The notes under the pieces: model-generated
The model's input: the letters and a program-made list of their open reading frames with translations, nothing else
What the model was told of the DNA's origin: nothing
Databases searched by the model: none
In this document: positions 8,492 to 17,876 of the stretch, one piece after another
How the letters are laid out: every line of letters begins with the position of its first letter
How positions within the stretch are numbered: position 1 is the stretch's first letter
Assembly (NCBI RefSeq): GCF_010548275.1
Contig: NZ_JAAGLT010000032.1
Coordinates: 1-64,000, forward strand
Source of the DNA: Streptomyces sp. SID12488
GTDB taxonomy: Bacteria > Actinomycetota > Actinomycetes > Streptomycetales > Streptomycetaceae
Direction: 5' to 3'
DNA: 64,000 nucleotides
Position numbers and translations under genes: made by a program

Positions 8492-8839
8492 CTAGAGGAG
8501 TTTCCTGAGGCGGAGCAGGTCCCGCAGGCCCGCCTCCAGTTTGATGCGTCCGGAGCCCCACGCCTTCGCGAAGTTCAGCTCGCCGGCGACCATCGCCACC
8601 AGGTCGTCGCCGGACATGGTGAGCCGGATCTCGGCCTTCTCCGGGGGCGGGCCCTGGAGGGTGTCCTGGACCTCGATACGGCCGCCCCGCAGCCGTCCCA
8701 CGAAGGTGACGTCCAGATCGGTGATACGGCAGCTCAGCGAGCGGTCCAGGGCCGCCGCCTCGCGTACGTCCCCGCTCGCGCCCGCCATGTTGTCCGAGAG
8801 CTTGTCGAGTGCGCTGCGGCACTCCTCAATCGTCGCCAT
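8492..8839 (-). CDS. SCP2 sterol-binding-domain protein
   Basis: 115 residues that consist almost only of an SCP2-like fold: RLRGGRIEVQDTLQG, AEIRLTMSGDDLVAMVAGELNFAKAWGSG and a C-terminal RIKLEAG. SCP2 domains bind hydrophobic ligands; actinobacterial stand-alone copies have no fixed role. It is divergent from a small gene, with 42 bp between starts, and convergent with the iron importer operon. Cytosolic, no signal sequence. Confidence 0.85.
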   Translation of the reverse strand: MATIEECRSALDKLSDNMAGASGDVREAAALDRSLSCRITDLDVTFVGRLRGGRIEVQDTLQGPPPEKAEIRLTMSGDDLVAMVAGELNFAKAWGSGRIKLEAGLRDLLRLRKLL

Positions 8840-8881
8840 CGCGAACGACGGTACCTCAGCCGTTCGCGGTAGCGTCAGGGC

Positions 8882-9226
8882 ATGAACGACTCAGTGCGGT
8901 CGGCCGAGGGCCCGGAGGAGGCACCGGTTCCGATTTCGGATCCGGTTCCGGTCGCGGTGCCGGATGTGGATGCGGTTCCGGAGGCGGTCGTCGCGCCCGA
9001 GGCCGACCCCGACGCCCCGGCCCCGCTGAACGTCCCCCGCGCGCCCACGGGCAACGCCGACGTCGACGCCCTGCTCGACCGGCTCGGTGACGCCGACCAC
9101 CTCGCCACGGACGGACACGTGGAGGTGTACGAGGATGTACACCGGGGGCTGCGCGACACGCTCACCGCGCTCGACGCCCGCCCGGGACCTCCGGCGCCCT
9201 CATCGACGTACGGCAATAGGAGCTGA
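8882..9226 (+). CDS. Small conserved hypothetical protein upstream of tlyA
   Basis: 114 residues. The first ~55 are Pro/Glu/Val/Ala-rich and probably disordered; the second half (NADVDALLDRLGDADHLATDGHVEVYEDVHRGLRDTLTALDARPG) looks helical. I do not recognise a domain. It sits 7 bp before tlyA in the same direction, so it is probably the first gene of the tlyA-nadK operon. Small proteins of this kind are regularly found at this place in Streptomyces (recollection). There is no strong RBS; the start is the first ATG. Confidence 0.7.
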   Translation: MNDSVRSAEGPEEAPVPISDPVPVAVPDVDAVPEAVVAPEADPDAPAPLNVPRAPTGNADVDALLDRLGDADHLATDGHVEVYEDVHRGLRDTLTALDARPGPPAPSSTYGNRS

Positions 9227-9233
9227 ACCGAAC

Positions 9234-10049
9234 GTGGCAGGAGTGGCACGCCGCCGCCTTGACGCCGAGCTGGTGCGGCGGAAACTCGCCCGCTCGCGCG
9301 AGCACGCGAGCCAGCTGATCGCCGCCGGGCGGGTCACCGTCGGCAAGACCGTCGCGACCAAGCCCGCCACCCAGGTGGAGACCGCCGCCGCGATCGTCGT
9401 CGTGGCCGACGACAACGATCCCGAGTACGTCTCCCGGGGCGGCCACAAGCTGGCCGGCGCCCTGGAGGTCTTCGTACCGCAGGGACTGAAGGTCGGCGGA
9501 CGGCGGGCGCTGGACGCCGGCGCGTCCACCGGCGGATTCACCGACGTACTGCTGCGAGCCGGTGCCGTACACGTCGTCGCCGTCGACGTGGGGTACGGAC
9601 AACTCGCCTGGTCTCTCCAAAGCGATGAACGCGTCACCGTCAAGGACCGTACGAACGTACGCGAGTTGACGCTCGAAGCGATCGATGGGGAACCAGTGGA
9701 TCTTGTCGTGGGGGATCTGTCCTTCATCCCGCTCGGTCTCGTGCTGCCCGCCCTTGCGCGGTGTGCGGCACCTGATGCCGATCTGGTGATGATGGTCAAA
9801 CCACAGTTCGAGGTGGGGAAGGAACGGCTGGGCAGTGGAGGAGTCGTACGCAGTCCCGAACTGCGTGCCGAGGCAGTACGCGGAGTTGCCACCCGCGCCG
9901 GGCAGTTGGGGCTGGGTGTGCAGGGCGTGACCGCCAGCCCGCTGCCCGGGCCGTCGGGGAACGTCGAGTACTTTCTGTGGCTGCGGGCCGGCGCACCTGA
10001 ACTCAACCCGGCCGACGTTGACCGTGCAGTGGCGGAGGGGCCTCGTTGA
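9234..10049 (+). CDS. tlyA: TlyA-family 16S/23S rRNA 2'-O-methyltransferase
   Basis: 271 residues from GTG 9234 (AGGAG at 9218-9222). The N-terminal S4 RNA-binding domain (RRRLDAELVRRKLARSREHA, ~5-65) is followed by an FtsJ-like Rossmann methyltransferase with SAM motif LDAGASTGGFTDVLL, VVAVDVGYGQL, DLVVGDLSFIPL and MMVKPQFEVGK. TlyA in mycobacteria methylates C1409 of 16S and C1920 of 23S rRNA and determines capreomycin sensitivity; the same activity is inferred here. The stop overlaps the NAD kinase start (TTGA), indicating coupling. Confidence 0.93.
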   Translation: MAGVARRRLDAELVRRKLARSREHASQLIAAGRVTVGKTVATKPATQVETAAAIVVVADDNDPEYVSRGGHKLAGALEVFVPQGLKVGGRRALDAGASTGGFTDVLLRAGAVHVVAVDVGYGQLAWSLQSDERVTVKDRTNVRELTLEAIDGEPVDLVVGDLSFIPLGLVLPALARCAAPDADLVMMVKPQFEVGKERLGSGGVVRSPELRAEAVRGVATRAGQLGLGVQGVTASPLPGPSGNVEYFLWLRAGAPELNPADVDRAVAEGPR

Positions 10050-10951
10050 CTCAGACCCGAGATCGTACTGTTTTCCTGCTCGCCCACACCGGGCGGCCGG
10101 CCGCGATAAGAAGCGCCGAGCTCGTGGTCCAGGGGCTGGTGCGCTCCGGACTCGGGGTGCGGGTGCTCGCGGCGGAGGCGGCCAACCTGCCCCTGCCGCC
10201 GGAAGTTGAGCTGATCGAGGAGGCCACCGCACAGTGCCTCGACGGGTGCGAGCTGCTCATCGTGCTGGGCGGTGACGGCACGCTGCTGCGTGGCGCCGAG
10301 TTCGCCCGGGCGTCCGGGGTGCCGATGCTCGGCGTCAACCTCGGTAGCGTCGGCTTCCTCGCCGAGGCCGAGCGCGACGACCTCGACAAGGTTGTCGACC
10401 GGGTGGTGACGAAGGCGTACGAGGTCGAGGAACGGATGACCATCGACGTCGTCGTCCACCAGAACGGGAACATCGTGCACACCGACTGGGCGCTGAACGA
10501 GGCGGCCGTGCAGAAGGTGTCCGCGGAGAAGTTGCTCGAGGTCGTGCTGGAGATCGACGGGCGGCCGGTCACCGGGTTCGGGTGTGACGGCATTTGCCTG
10601 TCGACGCCCACTGGATCGACCGCGTATGCCTTCTCCGCCGGTGGGCCTGTGGTGTGGCCCGAGGTCGAGGCACTGCTGATGGTGCCGATCAGTGCGCACG
10701 CGCTGTTCGCGAAGCCGCTGGTGACCTCGCCGGATTCCGTGCTCGCCGTGGAGGTTCTGCCGCACATTCCTCCGGGGGTGCTGTGGTGTGACGGGCGGCG
10801 GACCGTGGAGTTGCCTCCTGGGGCGCGGGTGGAGGTTCGGCGGGGGGCTGTGCCGGTTCGGCTGGCTCGGCTGCACCATGCGTCGTTCACTGATCGGCTG
10901 GTGGCCAAGTTCGCGTTGCCTGTTTCCGGGTGGCGGGGGGCTCCTCACTAG
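10046..10951 (+). CDS. nadK: NAD kinase
   Basis: 301 residues from an unusual TTG start that overlaps the tlyA stop. The ATP-NAD kinase signature GGDGTLLRGAEFAR, the NLGSVGFLAE loop and the diagnostic STPTGSTAYAFSAGGP segment are present. It phosphorylates NAD to NADP using ATP or polyphosphate and is essential in most bacteria. It is the third gene of the small protein-tlyA-nadK operon, with recN ~220 bp downstream, as in other streptomycetes. Confidence 0.95.
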   Translation: MTQTRDRTVFLLAHTGRPAAIRSAELVVQGLVRSGLGVRVLAAEAANLPLPPEVELIEEATAQCLDGCELLIVLGGDGTLLRGAEFARASGVPMLGVNLGSVGFLAEAERDDLDKVVDRVVTKAYEVEERMTIDVVVHQNGNIVHTDWALNEAAVQKVSAEKLLEVVLEIDGRPVTGFGCDGICLSTPTGSTAYAFSAGGPVVWPEVEALLMVPISAHALFAKPLVTSPDSVLAVEVLPHIPPGVLWCDGRRTVELPPGARVEVRRGAVPVRLARLHHASFTDRLVAKFALPVSGWRGAPH

Positions 10952-11000
10952 CGCCTGCTGTGGGGGGTGGCTCGGTCTCGTCGGTGGGTGCGGGCGCGCT

Positions 11001-11066
11001 GTGGTTGTTCGCGCCCACGCGGCGGAGCCGCACATCAGATACAGCCCCGCGCCCCTATCGGGGCAC
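11001..11066 (-). repeat. Dispersed Streptomyces intergenic repeat
   Basis: The stretch from tggttgttcgcgcccacg to gcccctatcggggc is the reverse orientation of a very common Streptomyces intergenic element whose core is aggggcgcgggg. A related copy lies at 42124-42176. The gcccc-tatc-ggggc hairpin can act as a weak terminator between nadK and recN. Confidence 0.65.
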
Positions 11067-11168
11067 GTCCACTCCCCTGGGTGACATAGCGGGGCCGATC
11101 TTCTTTCGTTACCTGCGGGTTCTCTCATTCGAGGTGGGGGGCGTCGCACTTTGGTCGGCCGACCTCGT

Positions 11169-12911
11169 ATGGTCGTGTTCGTGTTGGAGGAGATGCGGAT
11201 ACGGTCGCTCGGCGTCATCGACGATGCGGTCGTCGAGCTGTCGCCAGGCTTTACCGCCGTGACCGGTGAGACCGGTGCGGGTAAGACCATGGTCGTGACC
11301 AGCCTGGGGCTGCTGCTCGGTGGCCGGGCTGATGCGGCGTTGGTGCGGATCGGGGCCAAGAACGCGGTCGTGGAGGGGCGGATCACCGTGCCCCCGGGCG
11401 GTGCTGCCGTCGTACGGGCCGAGGAGGCCGGTGCGGAGCTGGACGACGGGGCGCTGCTCATCAGCCGTACCGTTTCCGCCGAGGGGCGCTCCCGGGCGCA
11501 TCTGGGCGGGCGTTCCGTGCCCGTCGGTGTGCTGGCCGAGCTGGCCGACGAGCTGGTGGCCGTGCACGGGCAGACCGACCAGCAGGGGCTGCTCAAGCTG
11601 TCCCGGCAGCGGGCGGCGCTCGACCGGTACGCGGGGGACGCGGTCGCCGCGCCGCTCACCAAGTACGGGGAGGCGTACCGGAGGCTGCGGGCCGTCGCGA
11701 ACGAGCTGGACGAGATCACCACGCGCGCGCGTGAGCGAGCCCAGGAAGCCGACATGCTGCGGTTCGGGCTCGACGAGATCGCCGCCGTGGAACCGCGGGC
11801 CGGTGAGGACACCGAGCTCGCCGAGGAGGCCGAGCGGCTCGGGCACGCGGAGGCGCTGGCCTCGGCCGCGACCGTCGCCCACGCCGCCCTCGCCGGTAAC
11901 CCCGAGGATCCCGAGGGTGTCGACGCCGCCACGCTCGTCCACGGCGCCCATCGGGCCCTGGAGGCCGTACGGTCGCACGACTCCGCCCTGGCCGCACTCG
12001 CCGACCGGATCGGTGAGGTCGGCATCCTGCTCGGGGACGTAGCCGGGGAGCTGGCGGGATACGCCGACGACCTGGACGCCGATCCGCTGCGGCTGGCGGC
12101 CGTCGAGGAACGGCGGGCCGCGCTGACCGCGCTGACGCGGAAGTACGGCTCAGGCGTTGCCGGAGTGCTCACCTGGGCCGAGGAGGGCGCCGCGCGGCTG
12201 CTCGAACTCGACGGCGATGACGAACGGACCGGCGAGCTGACCGCCGAGCGGGACGCGCTGCGCGGCGAACTGAGCGGGATGGCGCAGGCGTTGACGGACG
12301 CGCGGACGGAGGCCGCCTCGCGGTTCGCGGACGCCGTGACCGCCGAGCTGGCCTCGCTGGCCATGCCCCACGCGCGCGTGTCGTTCGACATCCGCCAGAC
12401 CGAGGACCCCGAGGGTGTCGAGGTCGACGGCCGTACGGTCGCCTACGGACCGTCCGGCGCCGACGAGGTCGAACTGCTGCTCGCCCCGCACCCGGGGGCG
12501 CCGGCCCGGCCCATCGCCAAGGGCGCGTCCGGGGGTGAGCTGTCCCGCGTGATGCTTGCCGTGGAGGTCGTCTTCGCGGGGACCGACCCGGTGCCCACCT
12601 ATCTGTTCGACGAGGTCGACGCCGGGGTGGGCGGCAAGGCGGCCGTGGAGATCGGGCGCCGGCTGGCCCGGCTGGCGAAGACCGCGCAGGTCGTCGTCGT
12701 GACACACCTGCCGCAGGTCGCCGCGTTCGCCGACCGGCAGCTGTTGGTCGAGAAGACCAACGACGGGTCGGTGACCCGGTCGGGCGTGAAGGTCCTGGAG
12801 GGTGAGGACCGGATCCGGGAGCTGTCGCGGATGCTGGCCGGGCAGGAGGACTCGGAGACGGCGCGGGCACACGCGGAGGAGCTGCTGGCGACGGCTCGGG
12901 CGGACGGCTGA
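11169..12911 (+). CDS. recN: DNA repair protein RecN
   Basis: 580 residues if started at ATG 11169; an internal ATG at 11193 (MRIRSLGVIDD) is the other candidate and has ggaggag directly before it. It is an SMC-like ATPase with Walker A GETGAGKTM near the N-terminus, a central coiled-coil arm (~150-370), signature KGASGGELSRVMLAVE and Walker B TYLFDEVDAGVGGKA. RecN binds DNA ends and promotes recombinational double-strand-break repair. It stands alone downstream of nadK, separated by a dispersed repeat, so it probably has its own promoter. Confidence 0.93.
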   Translation: MVVFVLEEMRIRSLGVIDDAVVELSPGFTAVTGETGAGKTMVVTSLGLLLGGRADAALVRIGAKNAVVEGRITVPPGGAAVVRAEEAGAELDDGALLISRTVSAEGRSRAHLGGRSVPVGVLAELADELVAVHGQTDQQGLLKLSRQRAALDRYAGDAVAAPLTKYGEAYRRLRAVANELDEITTRARERAQEADMLRFGLDEIAAVEPRAGEDTELAEEAERLGHAEALASAATVAHAALAGNPEDPEGVDAATLVHGAHRALEAVRSHDSALAALADRIGEVGILLGDVAGELAGYADDLDADPLRLAAVEERRAALTALTRKYGSGVAGVLTWAEEGAARLLELDGDDERTGELTAERDALRGELSGMAQALTDARTEAASRFADAVTAELASLAMPHARVSFDIRQTEDPEGVEVDGRTVAYGPSGADEVELLLAPHPGAPARPIAKGASGGELSRVMLAVEVVFAGTDPVPTYLFDEVDAGVGGKAAVEIGRRLARLAKTAQVVVVTHLPQVAAFADRQLLVEKTNDGSVTRSGVKVLEGEDRIRELSRMLAGQEDSETARAHAEELLATARADG

Positions 12912-13140
12912 CGTTCGAACAGCTGACGTCCTGTGGGGTCCCGCTCACCCGTGTGAGTGACCCGTCCCACCCCTCCGTGGTCCGGAACACCCGTACGTAC
13001 TGGCATCCTTGAAGGAGCACGGAATACCCCCGTACACGGAGGAAGTGGCGCGGTACACCCCTTCCGCCCGAACCTTCTGTACGTTTCTCCGTGTCCTTTC
13101 TTCGTGACCGCCCGATGCCGAACCAGGAGCCCCCGGCCAC

Positions 13141-14271
13141 GTGAGCCCCGCGAGCAGCCACTCACCGCACGGCCAGTCGCCGCTGCGCACCGTGCAGGTG
13201 CTCGGCGGCGGCAACGCCGGTAGCAGCGCGCACGTGCGTTCGCTGGCCGCGGGGCTCGTCGAGAGAGGCGTGCGCGTCACCGTGTGCGCCCCTTCCGACG
13301 CCGACAGTGCCTACGACTTCACGGGCGCCGGTGCCGAACACGTGCCCATCCCGCGCAGCAGCGACCCCGGCTCGGTGGCGGCGCTGCGCGCGGCCTGTTC
13401 GAACGCGGACCTCGTACACGCGCACGGGCTGCACGCCTCCTTCCGGGCCGCGCTCGCGCTCAGCGGGCGCCGCACTCCGCTCGTCGTCACCTGGCACAAC
13501 CGCGCCTACACCGAGGGGCCCCGCGCCCAGCTGCTGAAGGTGCTGGAGCGGCGGGCCGTGAAGGCCGCCGCCGTTGTCCTCGGGACCTCCTCCGACCTGG
13601 TGGACCGGGCCCGGCGGCGCGGGGCCAGGGACGCCCGGCTGTCCGCCGTGGCGCTGCCCGCCCCGCGCGGGGCCCTGGGCCGGGACGAGTCCGACCGCTG
13701 CAAGACGCGGGCCGAACTCGGAGCCACGGACCGCCCGTTGCTCATGGCCGTCGGCACCCTCGACCGGCACCGGGGGTACGACGTCCTGCTGGACGCCGTA
13801 CGCGCGTGGCGCGGTCTCGATCCCGCGCCGCTCCTTGTGATCGCCGGGGAGGGGCCGCTGCGGGCGGAGTTGCAGGGCCGCATCGAGAACGAGGGACTGC
13901 CGGTCCGGCTCATCGGGCGGCGCGACGACGTGAGCGAACTGCTCCTCGCCGCCGATCTCGCACTTCTGCCCAGCCGTTGGGAGTCGCGCTCCGTACTCGC
14001 CCAGGAGGCCCTCCACGCGCGCGTGCCGTTGATCGCGACCGCCGTGGGAGGCGTTCCGGAGCTGGTCGGGGACGCGGCCGAACTCGTTCCGTACGGCGAC
14101 TCGGTGGCGCTCGGCAGGGCCGTCGTACGGCTCCTCGGGGACCCGGAGCGCCAGGAACTCCTCCGGGAGCGGGGCGTCCGGCAGATCGGCACCTGGCCCA
14201 CCGAGGACGAGACCGTCGCCCAAGTGCTGAGCGTCTACGACGAGTTCACTCAGCCCCGGCCGCTGAGCTGA
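13141..14271 (+). CDS. GT4-type glycosyltransferase
   Basis: 376 residues from GTG 13141 (AGGAG at 13125-13129). It has the GT-B fold: N-terminal GGGNAGSSAHVRSLAAGL loop, C-terminal PSRWESRSVLAQEALHARVPLIATAVGGVPELV containing the EX7E-type donor-binding region of family 4. It transfers a nucleotide-activated sugar to an unknown cell-envelope or metabolite acceptor. It is preceded by a 229-bp gene-free stretch, likely carrying its promoter, and is convergent with the PucR gene 16 bp away. No signal peptide; expected to be cytosolic or membrane-associated. Confidence 0.88.
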   Translation: MSPASSHSPHGQSPLRTVQVLGGGNAGSSAHVRSLAAGLVERGVRVTVCAPSDADSAYDFTGAGAEHVPIPRSSDPGSVAALRAACSNADLVHAHGLHASFRAALALSGRRTPLVVTWHNRAYTEGPRAQLLKVLERRAVKAAAVVLGTSSDLVDRARRRGARDARLSAVALPAPRGALGRDESDRCKTRAELGATDRPLLMAVGTLDRHRGYDVLLDAVRAWRGLDPAPLLVIAGEGPLRAELQGRIENEGLPVRLIGRRDDVSELLLAADLALLPSRWESRSVLAQEALHARVPLIATAVGGVPELVGDAAELVPYGDSVALGRAVVRLLGDPERQELLRERGVRQIGTWPTEDETVAQVLSVYDEFTQPRPLS

Positions 14272-14287
14272 ACGGGCTGCTGCGGAT

Positions 14288-15931
14288 CTAGGCCACGTGC
14301 CTGCGGGCCCGTAGTGCCAGGCTCAACGCCAGTACCGTCTGCGGGTCGTCGAGGTCCGTGCCCAGCAACTCCCCGATCCGCGCGAGGCGGTTGTAGAGGG
14401 TCTGGCGGTTGAGATGGAGCTCGCGGGCTGTCTCCGCCTTGCGGCCCGCATGGGCCAGATACGTCTCCAGGGTGGGCAGCAGCGGCGGCTTGGAGCGGTC
14501 GTCGTGGGTACGCAGCGGGCCGATCGCGCGGTCCACGAAGGCCGCCAGGTCGGGCTGGTCGCGCAGGCGCCACAGCAGCAGGTCGATGTCCAGGCGACGG
14601 GCGTCGTACCAGGGGCGGTCCGGCAGGCCCTGAGCCGCCGTCGCCGTCTCCGCCGCGTGCCGCAGACCCGCCGAGGCCGCCGCCCAGCCGCCGGCGACGC
14701 CGACCACGACGACCGGCGGCCGGGCACCCGGGCGCTGCATCCCGGCGCGCTCCACACCCGCCCGCAGCGCCGCCGCGACCCGGTCGGCGACCGCCGGGCG
14801 CTCCGCCTCCGTACGCAGGCCCACCAGCAACGGCACGCGCCCCTCGACCGGCCGTACGCCCAGCAGTACCGGTACGCCCACCGACGCCAGCTCCTCAGTC
14901 ACCGCCCGCGCCAGCACCGCCCAGCCGCCGCCCGGTGACACGGTGTCGCCGAGCCGCATCACCATCGGCAGGAGCAGGCCGGAACCAGGCTTGAAGCCGA
15001 GGACGCGGGCCTGCGCGGGCGCGGCCTCCGCCTCGACGCGGCCCTCGGCGAGGTCGGTGAGGAAGTCGCCGCGGCCACGCGCCGCCAGCTCCTCCTCCTG
15101 GCGGGCCTGCATCAGGACGACGGCCAGGATGCCCGCGGCCCGCTCGGCGGCCATCCGGTGCACGGGAGCAAGAGGTTCGAGGACGGGCAGCAGCACCAGG
15201 CGTGCGCGGACCGAGCCGGTGCCGGGGCCGCCCCCGGGGACGTCGACGAGTACGGAACCGGCGGACGGCGGCGCGTCCTTGTGGTGGGCGCGAAGCCCCT
15301 CCCACACCTGGAGCGGGTCGGCGCCCTCGGGACCGGCGCCGGCGGCGTACAGGAGCTGGCCGTCCGTCGTCTCCAGGAACACCGGGTTGCCGCTGAAGTC
15401 GGCCAGGATGCCCAGGACCTGCGGGATGCCGCCACCGCCGAGCAGGGCCTCCGTGCAGCGCCTGTGGACCTCCTCGGCCCGCTGGAGCAGTGCGTAGTGG
15501 CCGTTGACGATCTCGGTGTGGATCTCCTCGGTGACGGCCACGAACGGCACCTCGCGGTGCAGCTGGACCAGGGGGAGACCGGTCGAGCGGGCCGTCTCGA
15601 CGAGGGCCGCGGGCAGCCGGGTGAAGCGGGGGCCCAGCTCCACGACGAGCGCCGCGATGCCCCGCTCGGCGAGGGTACGGACGAAGGCGCGTTGCTCGGC
15701 CGGACGGGTGCCGAGCCCGTACCCGGTCGTCAGGAGCAGCTCGCCGCCCTTCAGCAGCGAGGCGATGTGCGGGACCTCACCCGCGTGCACCCAGCGCACG
15801 GTCCGCCCCAGCCGGTCGGCGCCCGCCAGGATCTCCGGCAGCCCGCTGCGCAGCCCGGGCAGCTCCAGCGCCCGCCGCACGGTGATGCCGGCGCCCCGGT
15901 TCTCGAAACGGCTGTCCGCGCGGCTGTCCAT
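14288..15931 (-). CDS. PucR-family transcriptional regulator
   Basis: 547 residues. N-terminal purine-catabolism PucR domain (~15-135, e.g. LKGGELLLTTGYGLG), a middle GGDEF-like ligand-sensing region, and a C-terminal PucR-type helix-turn-helix (AGRKAETARELHLNRQTLYNRLARIGELLG). Members regulate purine, amine or amino-acid catabolism. The next gene, on the same strand and starting upstream, encodes an FAD oxidoreductase, but the two are separated by 66 bp; a regulatory relation is possible but unproven. Confidence 0.9.
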   Translation of the reverse strand: MDSRADSRFENRGAGITVRRALELPGLRSGLPEILAGADRLGRTVRWVHAGEVPHIASLLKGGELLLTTGYGLGTRPAEQRAFVRTLAERGIAALVVELGPRFTRLPAALVETARSTGLPLVQLHREVPFVAVTEEIHTEIVNGHYALLQRAEEVHRRCTEALLGGGGIPQVLGILADFSGNPVFLETTDGQLLYAAGAGPEGADPLQVWEGLRAHHKDAPPSAGSVLVDVPGGGPGTGSVRARLVLLPVLEPLAPVHRMAAERAAGILAVVLMQARQEEELAARGRGDFLTDLAEGRVEAEAAPAQARVLGFKPGSGLLLPMVMRLGDTVSPGGGWAVLARAVTEELASVGVPVLLGVRPVEGRVPLLVGLRTEAERPAVADRVAAALRAGVERAGMQRPGARPPVVVVGVAGGWAAASAGLRHAAETATAAQGLPDRPWYDARRLDIDLLLWRLRDQPDLAAFVDRAIGPLRTHDDRSKPPLLPTLETYLAHAGRKAETARELHLNRQTLYNRLARIGELLGTDLDDPQTVLALSLALRARRHVA

Positions 15932-15997
15932 GCAGCGGACGCTACCCGCACCTACGTACGGTTGACGACCCGCGCATCGGCGGCACCACCGGCTCGT

Positions 15998-17380
15998 CTA
16001 CGCCGGAACGATGTTGTGGTTGAAGCGGAACACGTTGTCCGGGTCGTACTGGCGTTTCACCGACGCCAGCCGGCGCGTGTTCTCGGCGCCCAGGCCCGCG
16101 ATCACGCGCTCCGCGCCCTCGTCCCCGATGAAGTTGAGGTAGACCGCGCCGGTGCTCCACGGCCGGACAGCGGTACGGACGTCGTGGACCCACTGGACGC
16201 AGCGCTGGTCGTCCGCCGGGTCCTCCCAGATGCCGAAGGGGTGGACGGCCCACGGGGCGTCCCGGTAGGGGACGGGGTACTCGGACGGGCCGTCGGCGAC
16301 CGAGCCGCCCAGCGGGAACAGCACATGCGTGGTGCCCGTCGGCGCCGGTACGGAGTTCCCCGCGGCACAGAACACGGCCACGAAGTCGTCGGGCGCACCC
16401 GTCAGATACTCCGCCGACCAGTAGTTCCGCATGCCGGGCGGGTCGTCGAGCATGCACTGCAGGTCCGCGTACGGGATCGCGGTGACGACCGCCGCCTCGT
16501 GGGGCAGCGCCAGCAGCGGTTCGGCGAGCTTGCGCATGTCCTCCTCGGGACCCGCGTACGCCAGCAGAGCGCCGCACAGCAGTTGTCCGACCAGGTGCGG
16601 CGGTACGAACTCCTCGGGCGGGCCGGTGAGATAGATGACTCCGCCGCTCGCCTCGACCGGGCCCGCCTCGATCATGTCGCGGTAGGTGCGGGTCGCCTCC
16701 TCGCCGAACTCCGGCAGGTATAGGACCAGGGCCATGGAGAACGCGGGCAGCTCGTGCAGCTTCAGGGTCAGTGCGGTGGCGACGCCGAAGTTTCCGCCGC
16801 CGCCGTGCAGAGCCCAGAACAGCTCCGGGTTCTGCTCGGCGCTCGCGTGCACCGCGGTGCCGTCGGCGGTCACCAGGTCGACGGCGATGAGGTTGTCGAC
16901 GGCGAGGCCGCAGGAACGCTCCAGCCAGCCGCTGCCGCCGCCCAGCACGAAGCCGCCGACCCCGGTCGTGGAGACCCGGCCGCCGGTGGTCGCCAGCCCG
17001 TGCGGCTGGGTCGCCCGGTCCAGGTGGCTCATCAGGGCCCCGCCCTGGACCCGTACGGAATGGGCCGCCCGATGGACGGTCACCTCGTGCATCCGGCGCA
17101 GATCGATCACCAGACCGCCGTCGTTCAAGCTCATGCCCGCCACGCTGTGGCCGCCGCCGCGCACCGCGATCGGCAGGTCCAGATCGCGGGCGAAGCGTAC
17201 GGAACGGGCCACATCGGCTTCGTCCGCGCACTGCGCGATCACTGCCGGACGCCGGTCGATCATGGCGTTGAACACGGTTCGGGCATCGTCATATCCCGGA
17301 TCCCCCGGGGCGAGCACGTCGCCGGTCAGATCCTCGCGCAACGCGGCGAAAGCCGCGCCGGCCTTCGAGGGGGAAGCCAT
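15998..17380 (-). CDS. Berberine-bridge-type FAD-linked oxidoreductase
   Basis: 460 residues. FAD_binding_4 domain with RGGGHSVAGMSLNDGGLVID, whose His should be the 8-alpha covalent FAD attachment site, and GLATTGGRVSTTGVGGFVLGGGSGWLER. The C-terminal BBE motif YDPDNVFRFNHNI is present. The Cys needed for the second (6-S-cysteinyl) link in bicovalent enzymes is not seen in the expected GG-rich loop, so single attachment is likely. The family oxidises sugars, alkaloids or polyketides. No Tat or Sec signal; probably cytosolic. Substrate unknown. Confidence 0.88.
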   Translation of the reverse strand: MASPSKAGAAFAALREDLTGDVLAPGDPGYDDARTVFNAMIDRRPAVIAQCADEADVARSVRFARDLDLPIAVRGGGHSVAGMSLNDGGLVIDLRRMHEVTVHRAAHSVRVQGGALMSHLDRATQPHGLATTGGRVSTTGVGGFVLGGGSGWLERSCGLAVDNLIAVDLVTADGTAVHASAEQNPELFWALHGGGGNFGVATALTLKLHELPAFSMALVLYLPEFGEEATRTYRDMIEAGPVEASGGVIYLTGPPEEFVPPHLVGQLLCGALLAYAGPEEDMRKLAEPLLALPHEAAVVTAIPYADLQCMLDDPPGMRNYWSAEYLTGAPDDFVAVFCAAGNSVPAPTGTTHVLFPLGGSVADGPSEYPVPYRDAPWAVHPFGIWEDPADDQRCVQWVHDVRTAVRPWSTGAVYLNFIGDEGAERVIAGLGAENTRRLASVKRQYDPDNVFRFNHNIVPA

Positions 17381-17591
17381 GGCCGTCCCCTTCCGACGCA
17401 GGGGCAGGTGTGTGTTTCCAGCCTAGGCGCTCTGTAGGAAGGGCGCCGTTTCGAGCCGCAAATGTCAGGTTCCCGCACCCCTGGGGGGTGCGGGAACCTG
17501 ATGGCAGCTGTTGTAGGTTCCGCGTCGGGCTGTCCGCCGCCGAGGTCGTTCTGACCAGCGGGTTTCGTGGAGAGCGACCGGCGGCGGTATG

Positions 17592-17807
17592 TCAGCTCTG
17601 TGCGGTGTCGTCGCCCGACTGTCCGGCGGCCTCGGCCGCGCCTGTCTTCTCGCGCATCTTGCGCACCAGCTCCGCCTTCTGGTCGGCCGCGCCCTGGCGG
17701 TCGAGATTGCGGTGGGGACCGTTGTTCTGCCGTTCGGCGCGGGACAGCTTCTTGCGCTTGCCGCCGCCCATGCCCACGGGGTTGTTGATGTTCTTGCTCA
17801 CGGTCAC
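17592..17807 (-). CDS. Small conserved actinobacterial protein (DUF6243-like)
   Basis: 71 residues beginning from GTG with gggag five bases upstream. The core VGMGGGKRKKLSRAERQ followed by a helical LVRKMREKT is a pattern I associate with a small Streptomyces family (possibly DUF6243). It is basic in the N-terminal half and disordered at both ends. It lies between the GH15 gene and the FAD oxidoreductase gene, all on the minus strand. Function unknown. Confidence 0.7.
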   Translation of the reverse strand: MTVSKNINNPVGMGGGKRKKLSRAERQNNGPHRNLDRQGAADQKAELVRKMREKTGAAEAAGQSGDDTAQS

Positions 17808-17876
17808 GGGTTCTCCCGGTAATGATGTGAAGTGATCTACGGATTCATCGGCGGGATCCGGGATCCCACAAGGTGT

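Noticed and set aside
9200..12391. 1063-residue minus-strand open frame over tlyA, nadK and recN
   Set aside because: Shadow frame in high-GC DNA; all three real genes on the plus strand are recognisable families.
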